From: Micropterix aruncella
Taxonomy: Eukaryota > Arthropoda > Insecta > Lepidoptera > Micropterigidae
NCBI GenBank assembly: GCA_944548615.1
Contig: OX155961.1
Span: forward strand, 24,643,192 to 24,707,191
Reading direction: 5' to 3'
DNA: 64,000 nt
Position numbers and translations under genes: made by a program. This document shows positions 44,600 through 56,664 of the stretch, one piece after another; position 1 is the stretch's first letter, and the number at the start of each line of letters is the position of its first letter. The notes beneath the pieces were generated by a model that worked only from the letters and a program-made list of their open reading frames with translations, had not been told where the DNA came from and ran no database searches.

Positions 44600-45715
44600 T
44601 ATGCCGTTTCGTTTATATAACGTAGGCTAAACCACAGCTGCATTAACATTTTAAACACGCTAAGGGTTTGCAGTGGTATTACTTATTTACAGGCCTCAGA
44701 GATCGAGCTACATTTTGGGTCGGTTTGAAGATCCTTTTTATATAGAATTTATTTGGCATCTTGCTTATTCAATCTCTCACGTCCTTCACTTATAACAAGA
44801 ATGCTCGTGATAAGCTCGGTTTCGGAGTTTCGTCTGTATTGGAACGTGTGAGTGTCTCGTAATATTTTCCGTAACCATTTTTTAAGGACACCATTGACAT
44901 TTTCTATCACCTGCGGAAAATGCTCAGCGTCATATAGGTCGCTTGCTTGGATCACAAGCAACATTTGTACTGAATGTAGATTGTAGGGATGATGGTGTGA
45001 GATGGCATGCAAATATTTGTCAGTATGTGCGAGCTTCCAATAAACATATACTTATAGTCTTCGATTTCATACAAATGAGATATATTATATAAGTATCCCC
45101 CCGAGCTCAATATTCCATTCTGCTTTTGCTGCTCCTTTTAAGTCCGTTGATTACTGAACAACTTTGTTTGCCACTCTCCTCAAAAGCCGCGCCCAGCTCA
45201 AGCCAAAGGGAAAAGTGAATGTTGATGAATTTATAAGCAGCCGAGCTTCTTTATAAACGCGACGGCTAAGTTGGTTTTAGTTTTTAACGAGACCACTCTG
45301 CAAGCAGTATGAAGAGAGATGAAATTGTGACTGTGGATTTACAAGAAGATGCCATATTAAAAAAATATATATATACTTGACATTTACTTACCGACCCCAT
45401 TTGCTGGAACATATGTAGTAACAGAGGCTAAGTCATCGTGAAACTCTTCGTAAAATGGCACTTTACAAATACCTAGTTCAAAAAAATATACATATGGGTT
45501 TTTATCATAGATTAATCATTTAGGTATACGATTTTTATTATTAAATTACTAAACAAAATACTTCAATTCAATTCTTTTTATTTTCTATTTCTATTTTAAC
45601 TGAAAAATGTTTTAATTCCTCTTAAAAAGCTGTAATTTATCACCAAAAAAATAAAACAAACTTTTAACACGTAAGAATAAACATTTCCAGAGTTCTCTGT
45701 ATGCTTTTCAAGATC
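44600..45715. other. Intergenic DNA, no gene recognised
   Basis: An 87-codon minus-strand frame (44749-45012) lacks an ATG at its start and has no familiar motif. Nothing else is seen. Confidence 0.4.
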
Positions 45716-45719
45716 TTGG

Positions 45720-46234
45720 ATGGCGTCGCTTCCAATTAGCTTAACGGCAGATTTACTACACTATCGGCACATGGACGCCCTCTGCTAGATCAAAAGACAA
45801 CCTGCTACTTTCTATCCCTAGTCACAGCAGTGACTTCTTCTCATTCTCTTTCACCGTGCATGGAGCCCGTCTTTGGAATGCTTTGCCGAAAAATGTGAGA
45901 ACCGCGCCAAGCATAACAACTTTTAAAAACAGACTTAGAGAGAATTTGAAATTTTCCAGAAAAATTCCTTTACCCCTCCCATTCCCCTCCTTTTTAAACT
46001 TTAGCGTACTTATAGGTGTTAGATTATTTTGATGTGGCAAACCTGTGCCCAGAAAGAGTAAAATATATATTTCTTTCTGTCCTCTTTTATTTTATTTGTC
46101 ATACTCCTTATATGGGTTAAGTTATGTAGTCTACTCGCAAATAATGTTCATACAATAGTATAGGTTAGCTCTAATATATTGCCTGCAGGCCATAAGCTCA
46201 AGAATAAAAAGTTTTATTATTATTATTATTATTT
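45720..46234 (+). pseudogene. CR1/Jockey-type LINE 3' end
   Basis: In a plus frame, DNLLLSIPSHSSDFFSFSFT and VHGARLWNALPKNVRTAPSI, then TTFKNRLREN: the 'R....LWN.LP..VR....F...L' tail of CR1/Jockey-type RTs. The 3' region ends in CATAAGCTCAAGAATAAAAA and a (TTA)n tail (46214-46234). RT blocks are absent. Confidence 0.82.
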
Positions 46235-46239
46235 ACAAA

Positions 46240-46540
46240 TCTATTGCATCGAAAGCACAATCTTGCCATACTTTCTAGGCATAAGTACTTCTTGCACTGT
46301 GGTGCATCTTTTGAGTTTAGGTGGACAGATAACCATCTCCTGCGTTGTATTCTTACTATATGGGTATGAAAACGTTACCAGAAATACAGGCATTTTGAAA
46401 AGAAAACCGCAAAATATTTTCATTAGCACCGATTCTACGTCACGGTGACACCAATCAGCTAAAACCGGGGAAGTGAAGAGTTAATAGTAATTTAAAAACA
46501 CATTTTTCAAAACAAGCTTTTATTAAAATGCTCTGTCCTG
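46240..46540. other. Intergenic DNA, no gene
   Basis: Two overlapping opposite-strand frames without motifs. Confidence 0.4.
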
Positions 46541-46930
46541 AGCCAACCCTAGGTGCAGCAGCCATGTCAAGGTGGAACTTAGAAAGGGCTATCATAATTG
46601 AATGCTATACTGAATTTGTGTGTGTGCGTGCTGTTGACCGTTGAGGAGTTCCCTCGTGGGAAGCCAACCCTGGGTGCAGCAGCCCTGTCGCGGTGAAACT
46701 TAGAACAAGCTATCTTAATTGAATGCGTGTATAAAAATTCGTTTCTGTGATGTTGACCGTTAAGGAGTCCCCTCGTCGGAAGCCAACCCTGGGTGCAGAA
46801 ATCATGTCTTGGTAAAATTTAGATCAGACTATAATAATTGAATGCGAATTCAAAATTGTGTGTTTGTGCTGTTGACCGTGGAAGAGTAGCCTCATCGGGA
46901 GCCGATCGTAGTTGTAGAATCAGGTCATGC
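46540..46930. repeat. Tandem array of four ~119-bp units
   Basis: Units start near 46543, 46660, 46780 and 46899 with AGCCAACCCTGGGTGCAG (last unit diverged) and contain TAATTGAATGC and GCTGTTGACCGTT. Divergence between units is moderate. Confidence 0.9.
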
Positions 46931-46935
46931 TTACC

Positions 46936-47370
46936 ATATTTCAATTTCAATTTATTATATTGTGATTGTGTTGTAGTAACATGGAGTTTTACAATGTATT
47001 CAGTGACGCACGACCTGCCTTTTAGGCGTACAATAATTATTTTTTACAATGACATTAAAGATACATAAAAATGCATCGTCATCGGAACTCAACCAACGTG
47101 TACACTGTACAATTTCAACTTCGCATAGGATAGGAAGAAGTGGTTCTAAATCAGCTTGCAAGATTTGACCCAAACAAACATACTGACAAACATTGTAAGG
47201 TAAATTAAATTTGTAAAAAGAAGCAGCTACTGAAAGAGACAGATATATGTTTGATAGTTGCAGAGATATTTCTGATTGTTCGCTAGGTGTCACTGTGACG
47301 CCACCTCGTAAATTAAAGGTTAAGAGAAATTTGAGGTAGGTATTACAAAATATACATAACATAATTAAAG
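46936..47370 (-). repeat. Possible LINE 3' region with (ATTGAA)n tail
   Basis: Plus-strand ATATTTCAATTTCAATTTAT at the left edge is the same kind of hexamer tail as at 24320-24340. A 120-codon minus frame (47000-47362) shows no RT motif, so only the tail supports this call. Confidence 0.4.
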
Positions 47371-47906
47371 ACTGGCCATCTGGTCAAGGCAGTGAGGCAT
47401 GACATTTTCAAATAAAAAATCGGGCTGTGGCGCCTTCATGTCCTATGATTTCGACGTATGGAAGCTTTACGAATTTTCGCACGGGCGTGGTCGTCCGTAA
47501 GTTTAACCGACGGTCGCAAATACGTCCGGCCCCACAATTAACCTCGCGAGGATGTGGAACAAAAAGGATACGTTAAGAATGTGGGGGGTCATGATGACCC
47601 TGAATTTATTTTTTTTAAGTATTTGTTGGTATATAATTAAAAACGTCGGAAATGGAACTTACGAATACGTTACTAAATAAATAATATTTATTAAAAACAA
47701 TACCATTATTCGTAGACAACTTTATTATTTTCATCATGTAAAACGCCCTAAAAATAATCAACTTAAGCATGACTCTCCGTTATATATTTAAAATATCAAC
47801 AAAAAAAAGCTATTTCATAAAACTAATATTTTTTAATGCACTGTATAACAGATTAATCATTTCTCATTGCAAAATTACTGTTTCAGTCCTTACCATTATA
47901 GATACA
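47371..47906. other. AT-rich intergenic DNA, no gene
   Basis: Nothing recognised. Confidence 0.4.
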
Positions 47907-48639
47907 CTAGCTGACCCGTGCCCACTTCGTTGGTCGGTAAAACTTTTTACCTGTGATGAAATTATGAGAGTGGTTCGGTTAGTACGAGTGCTATGATTTA
48001 TTTCCTGACTGCCAAAAGAAGTGTTATATTTTTACTGCATATGTATGTATGTATTTGCATGCCAATTTGACTATAATACCGTTATTTGTGAGTGTCTTCT
48101 TATTTGTGAGCGTACTATCACTTTAACTATTTATGAAGTAAAAGGGAAATTATATGCAGTAAAACGGAAAAGTCTTTTGTTTTAAACACTTGAGACGATA
48201 AATTTACTTATATTGATAAGAATTCATAATTGTTGATAATATGACCAATAAACATGATCTAACGATTAAAATTATTTTTTTTATGTAAAATACTACCTTT
48301 TGCGACTTAAATATAAAAGTTAGACAAATGCTGTCATTGATTTTTTTGTAGGCATTATCAAGCTCTACAACTTTTCTCTAGAACGTAATCATATATCTCT
48401 CATCGTTAAGGCAGCGTTAGTTAGAAACGTTTTTGTTCGACCGCTTATTCTCCGACTTACTTTGCAAATCCGTCTACCACGAACAAGTCTTTTCATTTTT
48501 CGGATTAATATATAGTCTATGACACTAACAAATAACGTGGCTTTCTATTGGTAAAAGAATATTCAAAATCGATTCAGTAGATCCAGAGATTACTTCCTAC
48601 AACGTCACAAACTTTACCTCTTTATAATATTAGTATAGA
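47907..48639 (-). mobile_element. Non-autonomous Helitron
   Basis: On the minus strand the element begins TCTATACTAATATTATAAAG after an A and ends GGGCACGGGTCAGCTAG before a T: the 5'-TC, 3'-CTAG and A|T insertion of Helitrons. The 5' end is a widespread insect Helitron terminus. 733 bp with no Rep/helicase, so it would depend on an autonomous partner. Confidence 0.85.
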
Positions 48640-49795
48640 TATACATTTTATATTTCAATTTACCCATATATACATATACATTTTCAAAATGTACTTAATC
48701 AGACCTTTCATTTGACAATAAACAAAAAGTTGAGGTACTGCAGCACCATCTAGTGGTAAGTTAATACAAGGCGGATAACATAAAAACCTTCTCCATGAAA
48801 ATATACTTATATGTGCCAACTTTCAAGGTGATCAGTCAAACGGTTTCGGAGTCTATTAAGCTCGAACAGACAGCTAGACAGATATACCAATATACAGATT
48901 TACCTCCTTATTCTTTTTTTTTAATAAACTTACTCGTATTTATTTCATTAAATCGATTGCAGACTCGCTGCTTTTCCCCGCCTTGTCAAGTAAGACGGAG
49001 AGTGTCCGCGCGCGTCGGGAGTTAAAACGGCCCAAATCTGGAGGAGCACTCGAGCTCGAAATATGTCCTTGACATCGCCGGAGCGGCCGCCGAGCAGAAA
49101 ATGGCTTTAATGATTAACTGATAAGGACCCTTTTGTGTTCTTAGTCAGCCCTCTGCTTTCTTAGAAGCATATCGCATTTTCGCGAAATTAAAAACCAACT
49201 CAGACTATTTCTGTACACGATAGATAAGGCACGGGTTGATTACATATACTGCCTATAACCGAGCAAGTTTATATACACCAAAATTCAATGAATTGGGTTT
49301 ACCAACATAAACGTATGAATATCTCGGAATCCAAGAGAGCTAGCTTATTCAATAATTAGCATAAACAATATAACATTTTTTTTTTGTAAATTTTAAATGT
49401 TTAATGTTTGAAAAATAATATAAAAAGAGTTGAGTGCGTTGCACCATTTCGAGGTAGGTAAAATGTCGCGAATATTGTTTATTGGCAATAGTATAACTAT
49501 TATAAGACGACGCAGCGCAGCTTGTCAAACTTTTATTTATCAGTCAACTTTTAAAATTTACAAAAAAAATGTTTTTTTTTTAAAAGTTACTTATTTGCTT
49601 ATGCTAGCTGATTTACCCACGTCAATAACATCACTAATTAATACTTTATCCTGTTTTAAAAAATATTGCATACCAGTAATGCTTTTTATATATTTTTTTT
49701 GGGAGAGAACAGAAACAATAGCAAAGGCAAATACATTGAATTAGTAGTTCGACAAGTGTATGACAAGATGCCGATTCAATTTTGTCCCGTGGAGA
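48640..49795. other. Intergenic DNA, no gene recognised
   Basis: A 104-codon plus frame at 49430-49744 is Phe/Ile/Tyr-rich without motifs. A stretch at about 48690-48720 (AGACCTTTCATTTGACA) resembles 42735-42760. Confidence 0.4.
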
Positions 49796-49797
49796 TA

Positions 49798-50478
49798 GAG
49801 CTGTCAACTACAACAACGGGCGAACCCGCCACCTGAGGGTGGTTTAACCATATTCAAACATTCTATCTCCCGTGAGGTGAGCGTAGAAGACTTAGTACGA
49901 AAACAGCCCACTGCCTAGTTAAGACACTCGCCTGTAAGAGACTAACGCTTCACCGCGAGTAACCAGGCTAATCACCATCCGCCGCCACTCGCGCACTTAC
50001 TTCTAGCTGCAACCAGATTACTCCGGTCTCCCGACTGGTAAAAGGTTCGAGGTCGCTTGCGCGGTCCTCTCCCTTACGTAGCGGTGATATGGCATGTCTA
50101 CCGAATTTATCACGGACCTCGGCATCCTCTGCCCGGCTATTCACCCGTTATCAGGTAGCCGATTGGTCGTTTCAAGAGCAATTGCTGTAAGGTTAACAAC
50201 TACCCCAGCTTTATAGGACACAGTACTGTTTTCAGGCTTCCCCGGCTGTCAGTCGGAATACACAATCGATTGACTGACCCTGCAAGGCGCGCAATCCGCC
50301 CAGGAGCGCCCGAAATTTGACTCCTAGTTGAAACTGGCCCGCAGGCCAAAGTCCTACCCAAGCTCGCACTTCTTCGTGGAGGCTGCCGGATGGGTGTTGA
50401 CCCGTGAGTTTGACCAACCCTAAACGCATGGGTCTTAGTGACCTAACTGCAACAGGGCCCATTAGCTCGCTGACCCCT
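49798..50478 (-). repeat. Dispersed GC-rich repeat family A, copy 5 (long)
   Basis: Starts GCTGTCAACTACAACAACGG with the terminal hairpin sequence (ACGGGCGAACCCGC) and ends near GGGCCCATTAGCTCGCTGAC. The inner part matches copies 1 and 2; the outer part (50140-50478) matches 54115-54420 in inverted orientation, including CAATCGATTGACTGACCC and GGGTGTTGACCCGTGAG. A family unit is therefore at least ~680 bp long. Confidence 0.88.
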
Positions 50479-50504
50479 AGGGCTACACAGAGACTTCAGA
50501 CTTA

Positions 50505-51742
50505 CAGAAGCTTTTTGACTTCGGTTTCTCTGTACATCTTATGAAGTTCTTCGCAAGCTACTTCAAAAACAGGAGTCAGTTAGTCAGCTTTGGTTCCTCC
50601 GAGTCAGCCCTCTTTCAGGTTCATTCGGGGGTGCCGCAAGGTGCGAATCTCTCTATGATTTTGTTCCTCAGTTTCATTAATGATTTACCTAACTTTGTAA
50701 AATAAAGTCACTGCTCACTATTTGCTGATGACGTTAAAATTTTTCATCAAATAACAGATGCTCGAGAAGCGGAAATATTACAGCAAGATATAGATGCACT
50801 TTCAAGATGGGGCTCTGTCAATGACATGGAATTCAACACTAACAAGTGCTCGGTTTTAACCATCACTAAGAAGAAAAAACCTTGCTTTTTCCCATACACA
50901 ATAAACGGGTCAATTGTAGAAGATCAACCGAGGTGAGGGACCTGGGAATTACATTTGATACGCAGTTGAACTTCCGTGCACACATTACAAATATTTGCAA
51001 TGGTGCTAGCAAAATGGTCGGTTTTGTTATTCGCATATGCAAACAGTTTAATAATATTCATTAATGTTTCTACTATATAATTGTTTAATCCGTAGCATAC
51101 TTGAATATAACTCGGTCATCTGGTGTACAAGTGAAAACAAATACATTCAGATGGTAGAGCGTATTCAAAGAAAATTTTAAAGATATATTTATTACAGAAA
51201 ATACAATATTTTTCCATACTAATTTCCGTCCGATTTTGTGCTAGGAATGGTAGAAAACAACAGTCTTGAAACGCGTCGATATATTTCACTAATTATTTTT
51301 GCATGTAAACTAATTCATGGAACTATTTATTTGCCAGAGATACTATGTAAGTTTGAATTGTACGTACCGGTAAATTACACAGCGAGGAGATCGTATCTAT
51401 TGTTTAATGTGCCATATCACCGTACAAATATTTTTGTAGATAGGCCAGTGGGAAGGGTTATAGCTCTTCTTAATTCCTTACCCACAGAAATAGATATCTT
51501 TTGTATATCCCTTTGGCAGCTAAAAAGGCAACTCCCTGCTATCTCATGTTTATTATAATCTGTCTTTTATTTAGTTTTATATTTTTATATTTTTTTTTCT
51601 TGTTCAATATTATCATTGATTTAGTTATGTAGTCATTTATTTTTAGACTACTTTCTAGCTTTAATATTCAAGGGCGAATTGGATTCATCTGTAATGCCCT
51701 TGAATACTATTTGAAACTAATAAATAATAAAAATAATAATAT
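50505..51742 (+). pseudogene. CR1/Jockey-type LINE, RT 3' half, decayed
   Basis: VHSGVPQGANLSMIFLSFIN, a stop, then LFADDVKIF (catalytic box), EILQQDIDALSRW, NTNKCSVLTIT, VRDLGITFDTQLNFRAHI and RICKQFNNIH. The order parallels residues 285-440 of the RT at 26729-28528. Stops at about 50702 and 51062 and several frameshifts make it a pseudogene. The C-terminal part continues in 51238-51558. The element ends with TAATAAATAATAAAAATAAT (about 51718-51742). Confidence 0.87.
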
Positions 51743-51744
51743 GT

Positions 51745-52210
51745 TCTCTCTTTTTTTCCTTTTCGAATTGAATTGGTTTCATACTAGTATTCATGTTGTT
51801 ATATACACATCTGTTCCATATGCCCAAATACAGGCCTGAGATGCCTTGTTAGGTACGCATAGCGCATTTTGTTAATTAATCTGTGTCTATTTTAGGCTGT
51901 TCTTTACAGTGTATACATTCTTTACTTCTGTAACAAATGTAACTACTTTTCGTTGTACAAGTATTAACCAAATAAAGAAACTAAATAAACTAGTGAATAA
52001 ATAAATAAATATGCCACTCTGGAACGTTCCAGGATGAAGACCACCTTCTATCCTACCCGCAGTTGGGACTCATATTAACCCCCATCACACACTAGGACCT
52101 ACAAGAGGATAACGGCAAAGCCATCAAGGCCGCATACATTTGAAGAGACATGTCCTAACCTGGATCGGACACATTAACGAAAATTATCTAGAATAGTCCT
52201 TATATACTTA
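51745..52210. other. Intergenic DNA, no gene
   Basis: No recognisable signal. Confidence 0.4.
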
Positions 52211-52212
52211 AT

Positions 52213-52511
52213 GGGCTCGATTACGTTTCTTCGTGAACTAAAATCGGAAATTAGTCCGTGTGAACGAGACAGGGCAATGCGCTAGAGCGGAGTGTGAGAT
52301 GACCGGTTGTTACTTTTTCGCATTAAAACTGCCCGCCAAGGTCAAATCTTACACCGCACGAAATATGCTCGAATTTATTTGGACGAGTATAAGTTCGGCA
52401 GATAGTATTTATCGACGATCGCTCGTTTCATTTTCTGCTCTAACGTATTGCTCTGTCTCGTTCGCTTGGACTAATTTTAGTTTTAGTTCACAAAGAAACG
52501 CAATCGGGCCC
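52213..52511. mobile_element. MITE with ~30-bp inverted ends, copy 2
   Basis: Left end GGGCTCGATTACGTTTCTTC; right end in complement GGGCCCGATTGCGTTTCTTT, both continuing GTGAACTAAAA. Same orientation and nearly same length as 37002-37299, and the inner parts also align (CGAGCG/CGGCAGATAGT and CACCGCACGA blocks). Confidence 0.87.
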
Positions 52512-52514
52512 AAT

Positions 52515-52960
52515 TTGTATATCCACCTACAATAAAAAATACTAAAATGTGCTTAATATATACCCCTCTCTCTTCTTTGTTTACCTACTGATAATATTCA
52601 ACCTCTGATCTATCGCGAATTCAAAATCATCAAACATATCTGTCAAACTAAACTTCCTCTCGAAAATAATAAAGAAGGAAATCCTTACACGTGTCAACAC
52701 TCCAACTTCGCACTCGCAAAAGCCGTGAAAGTGTGTGCTAAGTCACCCACGATTGAGTCGCTCGCGTATAAACGGACCGCCTGCCTTTTTCCTTTTCGAG
52801 TCCCCTCGAACTGCTCACAAACTTTCCGTAGCGACGGAGATTTGGATTCCATAACGTAACAGTATAAGTTATATTTTCTTGGAATCATATCTCTATTGAT
52901 AAGAGGTGTGCCCACGACCCCGCCATAATAAATTATGTTAACCGAATTATAATATTTATT
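52515..52960. other. Intergenic DNA, no gene recognised
   Basis: A 73-codon minus frame (52694-52915) has unremarkable composition and no motif. Confidence 0.4.
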
Positions 52961-52964
52961 TATT

Positions 52965-53265
52965 ACTTTCCTGGCAAGGAAAGCATTGTGAACGCACTAC
53001 TGTGTGTCTGTCTGTCTGTCTGTGTGTATTCCTCCACGATAGCGTCGAAACGATTCATTCGATTGAATGGCAAGAGTTAAACAGAGGTTCACCAGGGGGC
53101 GCGCTAGTCATACTTTAATATCGAAATATTGGAACTAAAAACTTGATATCCTGTACACAGTTGCGTCGTTAGGGTTAAAACCACATTGTTAAATTTTGGT
53201 TTCAATATCTCTTATACAAGTGACACAAAAAAATAAATTCCGATATACATTATAATCAAATAATA
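52965..53265 (+). repeat. Dispersed repeat family C, copy 2
   Basis: Hairpin CTTTCCTGGCAAGGAAAG, (TCTG)n, ATTCCTCCACGATAGCG, and the end ACAAGTGACACAAA in the order seen at 14345-14700. A G-run follows at about 53355-53365. Confidence 0.65.
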
Positions 53266-53719
53266 ACGTCGAGCCCCCCGAGACGAGCCGAGAAACGAAC
53301 CACATTGAAAATCATCTATTTTTATTTTACGGATATACTACAAAAATACTAAATGGGGGGGGGGGTGGTTGCCCGAAAATATTCCTAGAAGTACAAAGTT
53401 CCGGACGAATGTATATTATAAAGTTCCGGGCGAAAATAATCTTCTTCTTTCGATATTCATCTTCTTCGGGGAAGTTAAGCCGATTATGTAACTCATCTAA
53501 AAATCCTGTTGCGGCATATCCAATCTGGGGACTAACGGGATCGTACAGCTTGGGTCTGATGGCCTGCTTGTGTTCGGCTTAGTTAAAGATTCGGCTTAGG
53601 TAGTTAAAGATTTAACTCTCATTCGGTAGCCTCCTCGAACAGTGACTAACTTGGAAAGGCCCTGTGAACTAAATTCTCGCGGGCTGATGGAAACTTGGGA
53701 CTGATCTGGGAGGACACCT

Positions 53720-54760
53720 CGGGCGATACTGTGCGGTTTACGCACCGTGAAGCATCAGTCAATCGATTGTGAACCGGGGAAGTCTGGAAACTTACGTTTC
53801 CTAAACAGCCAGGTAGTTGTTGACATGATATCAGCCATCATTGAAACCATCCGTTGTCCATCGGATCCCGTGTGATATTAACGGACAAAGGGCGTTACGG
53901 TCCGCAATAAATTTGATCTATTAAATTACGGCTAATATCAGGCAGAGGCCGCACAATAGACTTCGAATCTGGGACCAGAATGGGGGAAAGAGTAATCCGT
54001 ACATTTGTGGTAGTAAGGAGCGAGGTTTGCCCGCTGGGACCTCTTCCGAGTGAGTGTCTCGGTGTATTGCGTTGGACTCCTATGGACCTTTGGCGTAACT
54101 AGACTAAGGATTGTCTCGGGGAGCTAATAAGCCCTGTTGGAGTTGGCCACGAAAACCCGTTTGTTCAGGGTCGGTCACACTCACGGGTCAACACCCATCC
54201 GCAGCCCTCCGCGCATGAAGTGCGAGCCAGGACAGGACTCTGTCCTGAGGGCTTGTTTACCCCAGGAGTCAATATTATGGGGCTCCTGGATGGTTAGCGC
54301 ACCGTGCGGCGTCAGCCAATCGACTGTGCACTCTATCCGACAACTGGGGAGGTCTGGAAACAGTACTGTCTCCTATAGAGCGGGGATAGTTGTTCACCTT
54401 ACGGCAACTGCTCTTAAAACGACCAATCGGCTACCAGATTCCGGGTGTACAGCTGGGCAAAGAATGCCGTGGTTCGCGATAGATTCGGTAGACCGCTACG
54501 TAAGGGAGACCGGGGTAATCTGGTAGCTACTGGTAGTAAGGGTGCGATTGTCGGCCCGCTTGGTAAAATATTTAGCTATCTCGCGGCAAGGCATTGGCTT
54601 CTGACGCGCATGTGTCCGAGCTTGACGGTGGACTGTTATGTCCTAAGTCTTCTGCGCTCACCTCACGGGAGATAGAATGATTAAAATTCTATTAAACTTC
54701 CTGAGATGACGGGTTCTCCCGTTGTAATCGACAGCTCTAGTTGTGGATTGTGTCGTCCGC
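53720..54760 (+). repeat. Repeat family A, two units of different subfamilies in tandem (copy 6)
   Basis: Unit 1 (about 53720-54075: CAATCGATTGTGAACCGGGG, GGTCCGCAATAAATTTGAT) belongs with the 20638-21005 subfamily. Unit 2 (about 54115-54752: CAATCGACTGTGCACTC, GGCTACCAGATTCCGGGTGT, GCCGTGGTTCGCGATAGATT) belongs with copies 1, 2 and 5 and ends in the hairpin ACGGGTTCTCCCGT and CGACAGCTCTAGTTG. A 129-codon frame (54137-54526) is not conserved between copies. Confidence 0.85.
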
Positions 54761-54870
54761 AAAAGTCTCCTTAGCTCAGACCATGAGAGACGGAACGACC
54801 TGATGCCGTGGAAACTCTGTTGGGTGAAGGGTTCGCCCGTTGTGATTGGCACCACTCTTATTAGCTAGAA
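54760..54870 (+). repeat. Extra family A terminal segment
   Basis: GATGCCGTGGAAACTCTG, then AGGGTTCGCCCGTTGTGATT and GGCACCACTC repeat the unit terminus seen about 110 bp upstream, with divergence. Confidence 0.65.
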
Positions 54871-54879
54871 TATAAACGG

Positions 54880-55960
54880 AAAAAAAGCCGGCTTGCCGCG
54901 CGGGCTAAAATCCAGACGCCATTGATTAATGCAGTGCCCGTGGTTTTAAAGGTGAAATAGATAACGGACGTTACCGTATATATTTATACACTTCCAAAAT
55001 TCCAGCATAAGATATTCCAACTAGTTGAAATTAACATAGGTCGGAGGTAATATTGTTGTAAATTAACATAATTTAAAACCTACGGACATATATTTTTCCA
55101 GGTTGACGTGTTGATGTCTGCTAGTTGGCGCCTTTGAGGCCTAATAAATTGGCCACTACTTCATTTCTATACAACGCTGTTTCTTTTCCAATAAAGTAAA
55201 AGTAATTTAAAAAGTAACAGCTTCGTTGTCATCTAGCTTCGCTTCGTTTACGAGTATATCTTCATATCTAGAGTGTTACAGTAGATAAGGAAGGGCAAAT
55301 AATTTTACCGATGCCTTCGAATTTAAAGTACGCGGAAGTTTGTGCCTCTACGGAGCCTATGCCGCCATCCGGATGAAACTTTTCAAATTTAAATATCTCC
55401 AGTGCTGATAATAATATAATTAGAGGAAGGTCTAAGTCACTTTCTGCAAATTTGTCAGCGAGAGCCCCCGACTTAAGTGAAAATTAACCCTAAGAATTTC
55501 GTGAGAGGCAGCGATTGAAGTGTGAAATTGTTTTAATTAGATTCTACAAAAGTTTCGCAACCTTTCGACCTGCGTAATTGCTCGTGTAAATTATTCCCAC
55601 CTTTGAAGATGCCCTCCGCGGACCATTTATATTGCGCCCGATGGGGAATAATTTAGACATTTTTCTCTTTCGGCTCACCCATTATAATAGCCCGCTGTTA
55701 AGGAAAGCCATGCTGCACGGTTTCCTAATGGCCATTCCGCCTTTTTCGTAGCGAAACAAATTGGGAGTAGATGGGAAGCCAATCCAGCTACGCTCAGAAC
55801 GTCAGCTCTGGGCCTACGCATCTCCGTAGCGGAATATGCCAGGCCAGTATAGAGTGGATCAACACACGTAAAATCAGTCGACGCTGCTGTAAACGACGCT
55901 GTGATAATTGTCTTCGATTGCTCAGCCAGATTTCCAACGAAAAGCATTATCCGCTTATTG
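54880..55960. other. Intergenic DNA, no gene
   Basis: A 108-codon minus frame (55675-56001) starts at a TTG and has no motif; it overlaps the RT fragment on the plus strand. Confidence 0.4.
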
Positions 55961-56115
55961 ACATCGCTCTTCCTGAAATACGTCGTCCAAGACAGCGACA
56001 AAATTCAAAATGACCTGAAAACATTGAGCGTGTGGTGCACGCGCAATAATATGCAGCTCAATGTCGACAAATGCCATTTTATATCTGGATACGCCGGATT
56101 TAAATACATATAAAT
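55960..56115 (+). pseudogene. Short RT fragment (CR1/Jockey-type)
   Basis: DKIQNDLKTLSVWCTRNNMQ, then LNVDKCHFISG: the block after the catalytic box ('LQ.DL..L..WC..N.M.LN..KC..I.F'). Both ends are truncated. Confidence 0.8.
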
Positions 56116-56379
56116 ATCGCATTTAGTAAAACGGCTGGTGTATCGATATTAAATATGCCTGCGCGATTTACTGAATTGGTTTTTAAATTCTCATTCCGAT
56201 AGTGCTATCTCCTTTTCCTATCCCCTCTCGTTAACTGAAGGAAAGAAGAAGCAGAACATCGCCGGCGAGTCAGTCTATCAATGAGTGTTCGCTTCGATAC
56301 CGCCCGCGAGACGTCCGCTGCCGCAGACCCGCACTGTAACCCGCTTTTGTAAAACCCGCATACGAAAATAGTGCTCGTG

Positions 56380-56663
<284 letters not shown>

Positions 56664-56664
56664 A

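Noticed and set aside
44749..45012. 87-codon minus frame near the Penelope fragment
   Set aside because: Begins at a TTG, not ATG, and its sequence matches no family I know. It could be an unrecognised element remnant, but there is not enough to call it.
47000..47362. 120-codon minus frame next to a LINE-like tail
   Set aside because: No RT, endonuclease or gag-like motif; probably untranslated sequence open by chance.
50035..50065. tRNA-like B box (GGTTCGAGGTC) in repeat family A suggesting a SINE promoter
   Set aside because: Present in only one copy in this form, with no A box at the right distance and no conserved tRNA-like fold visible.
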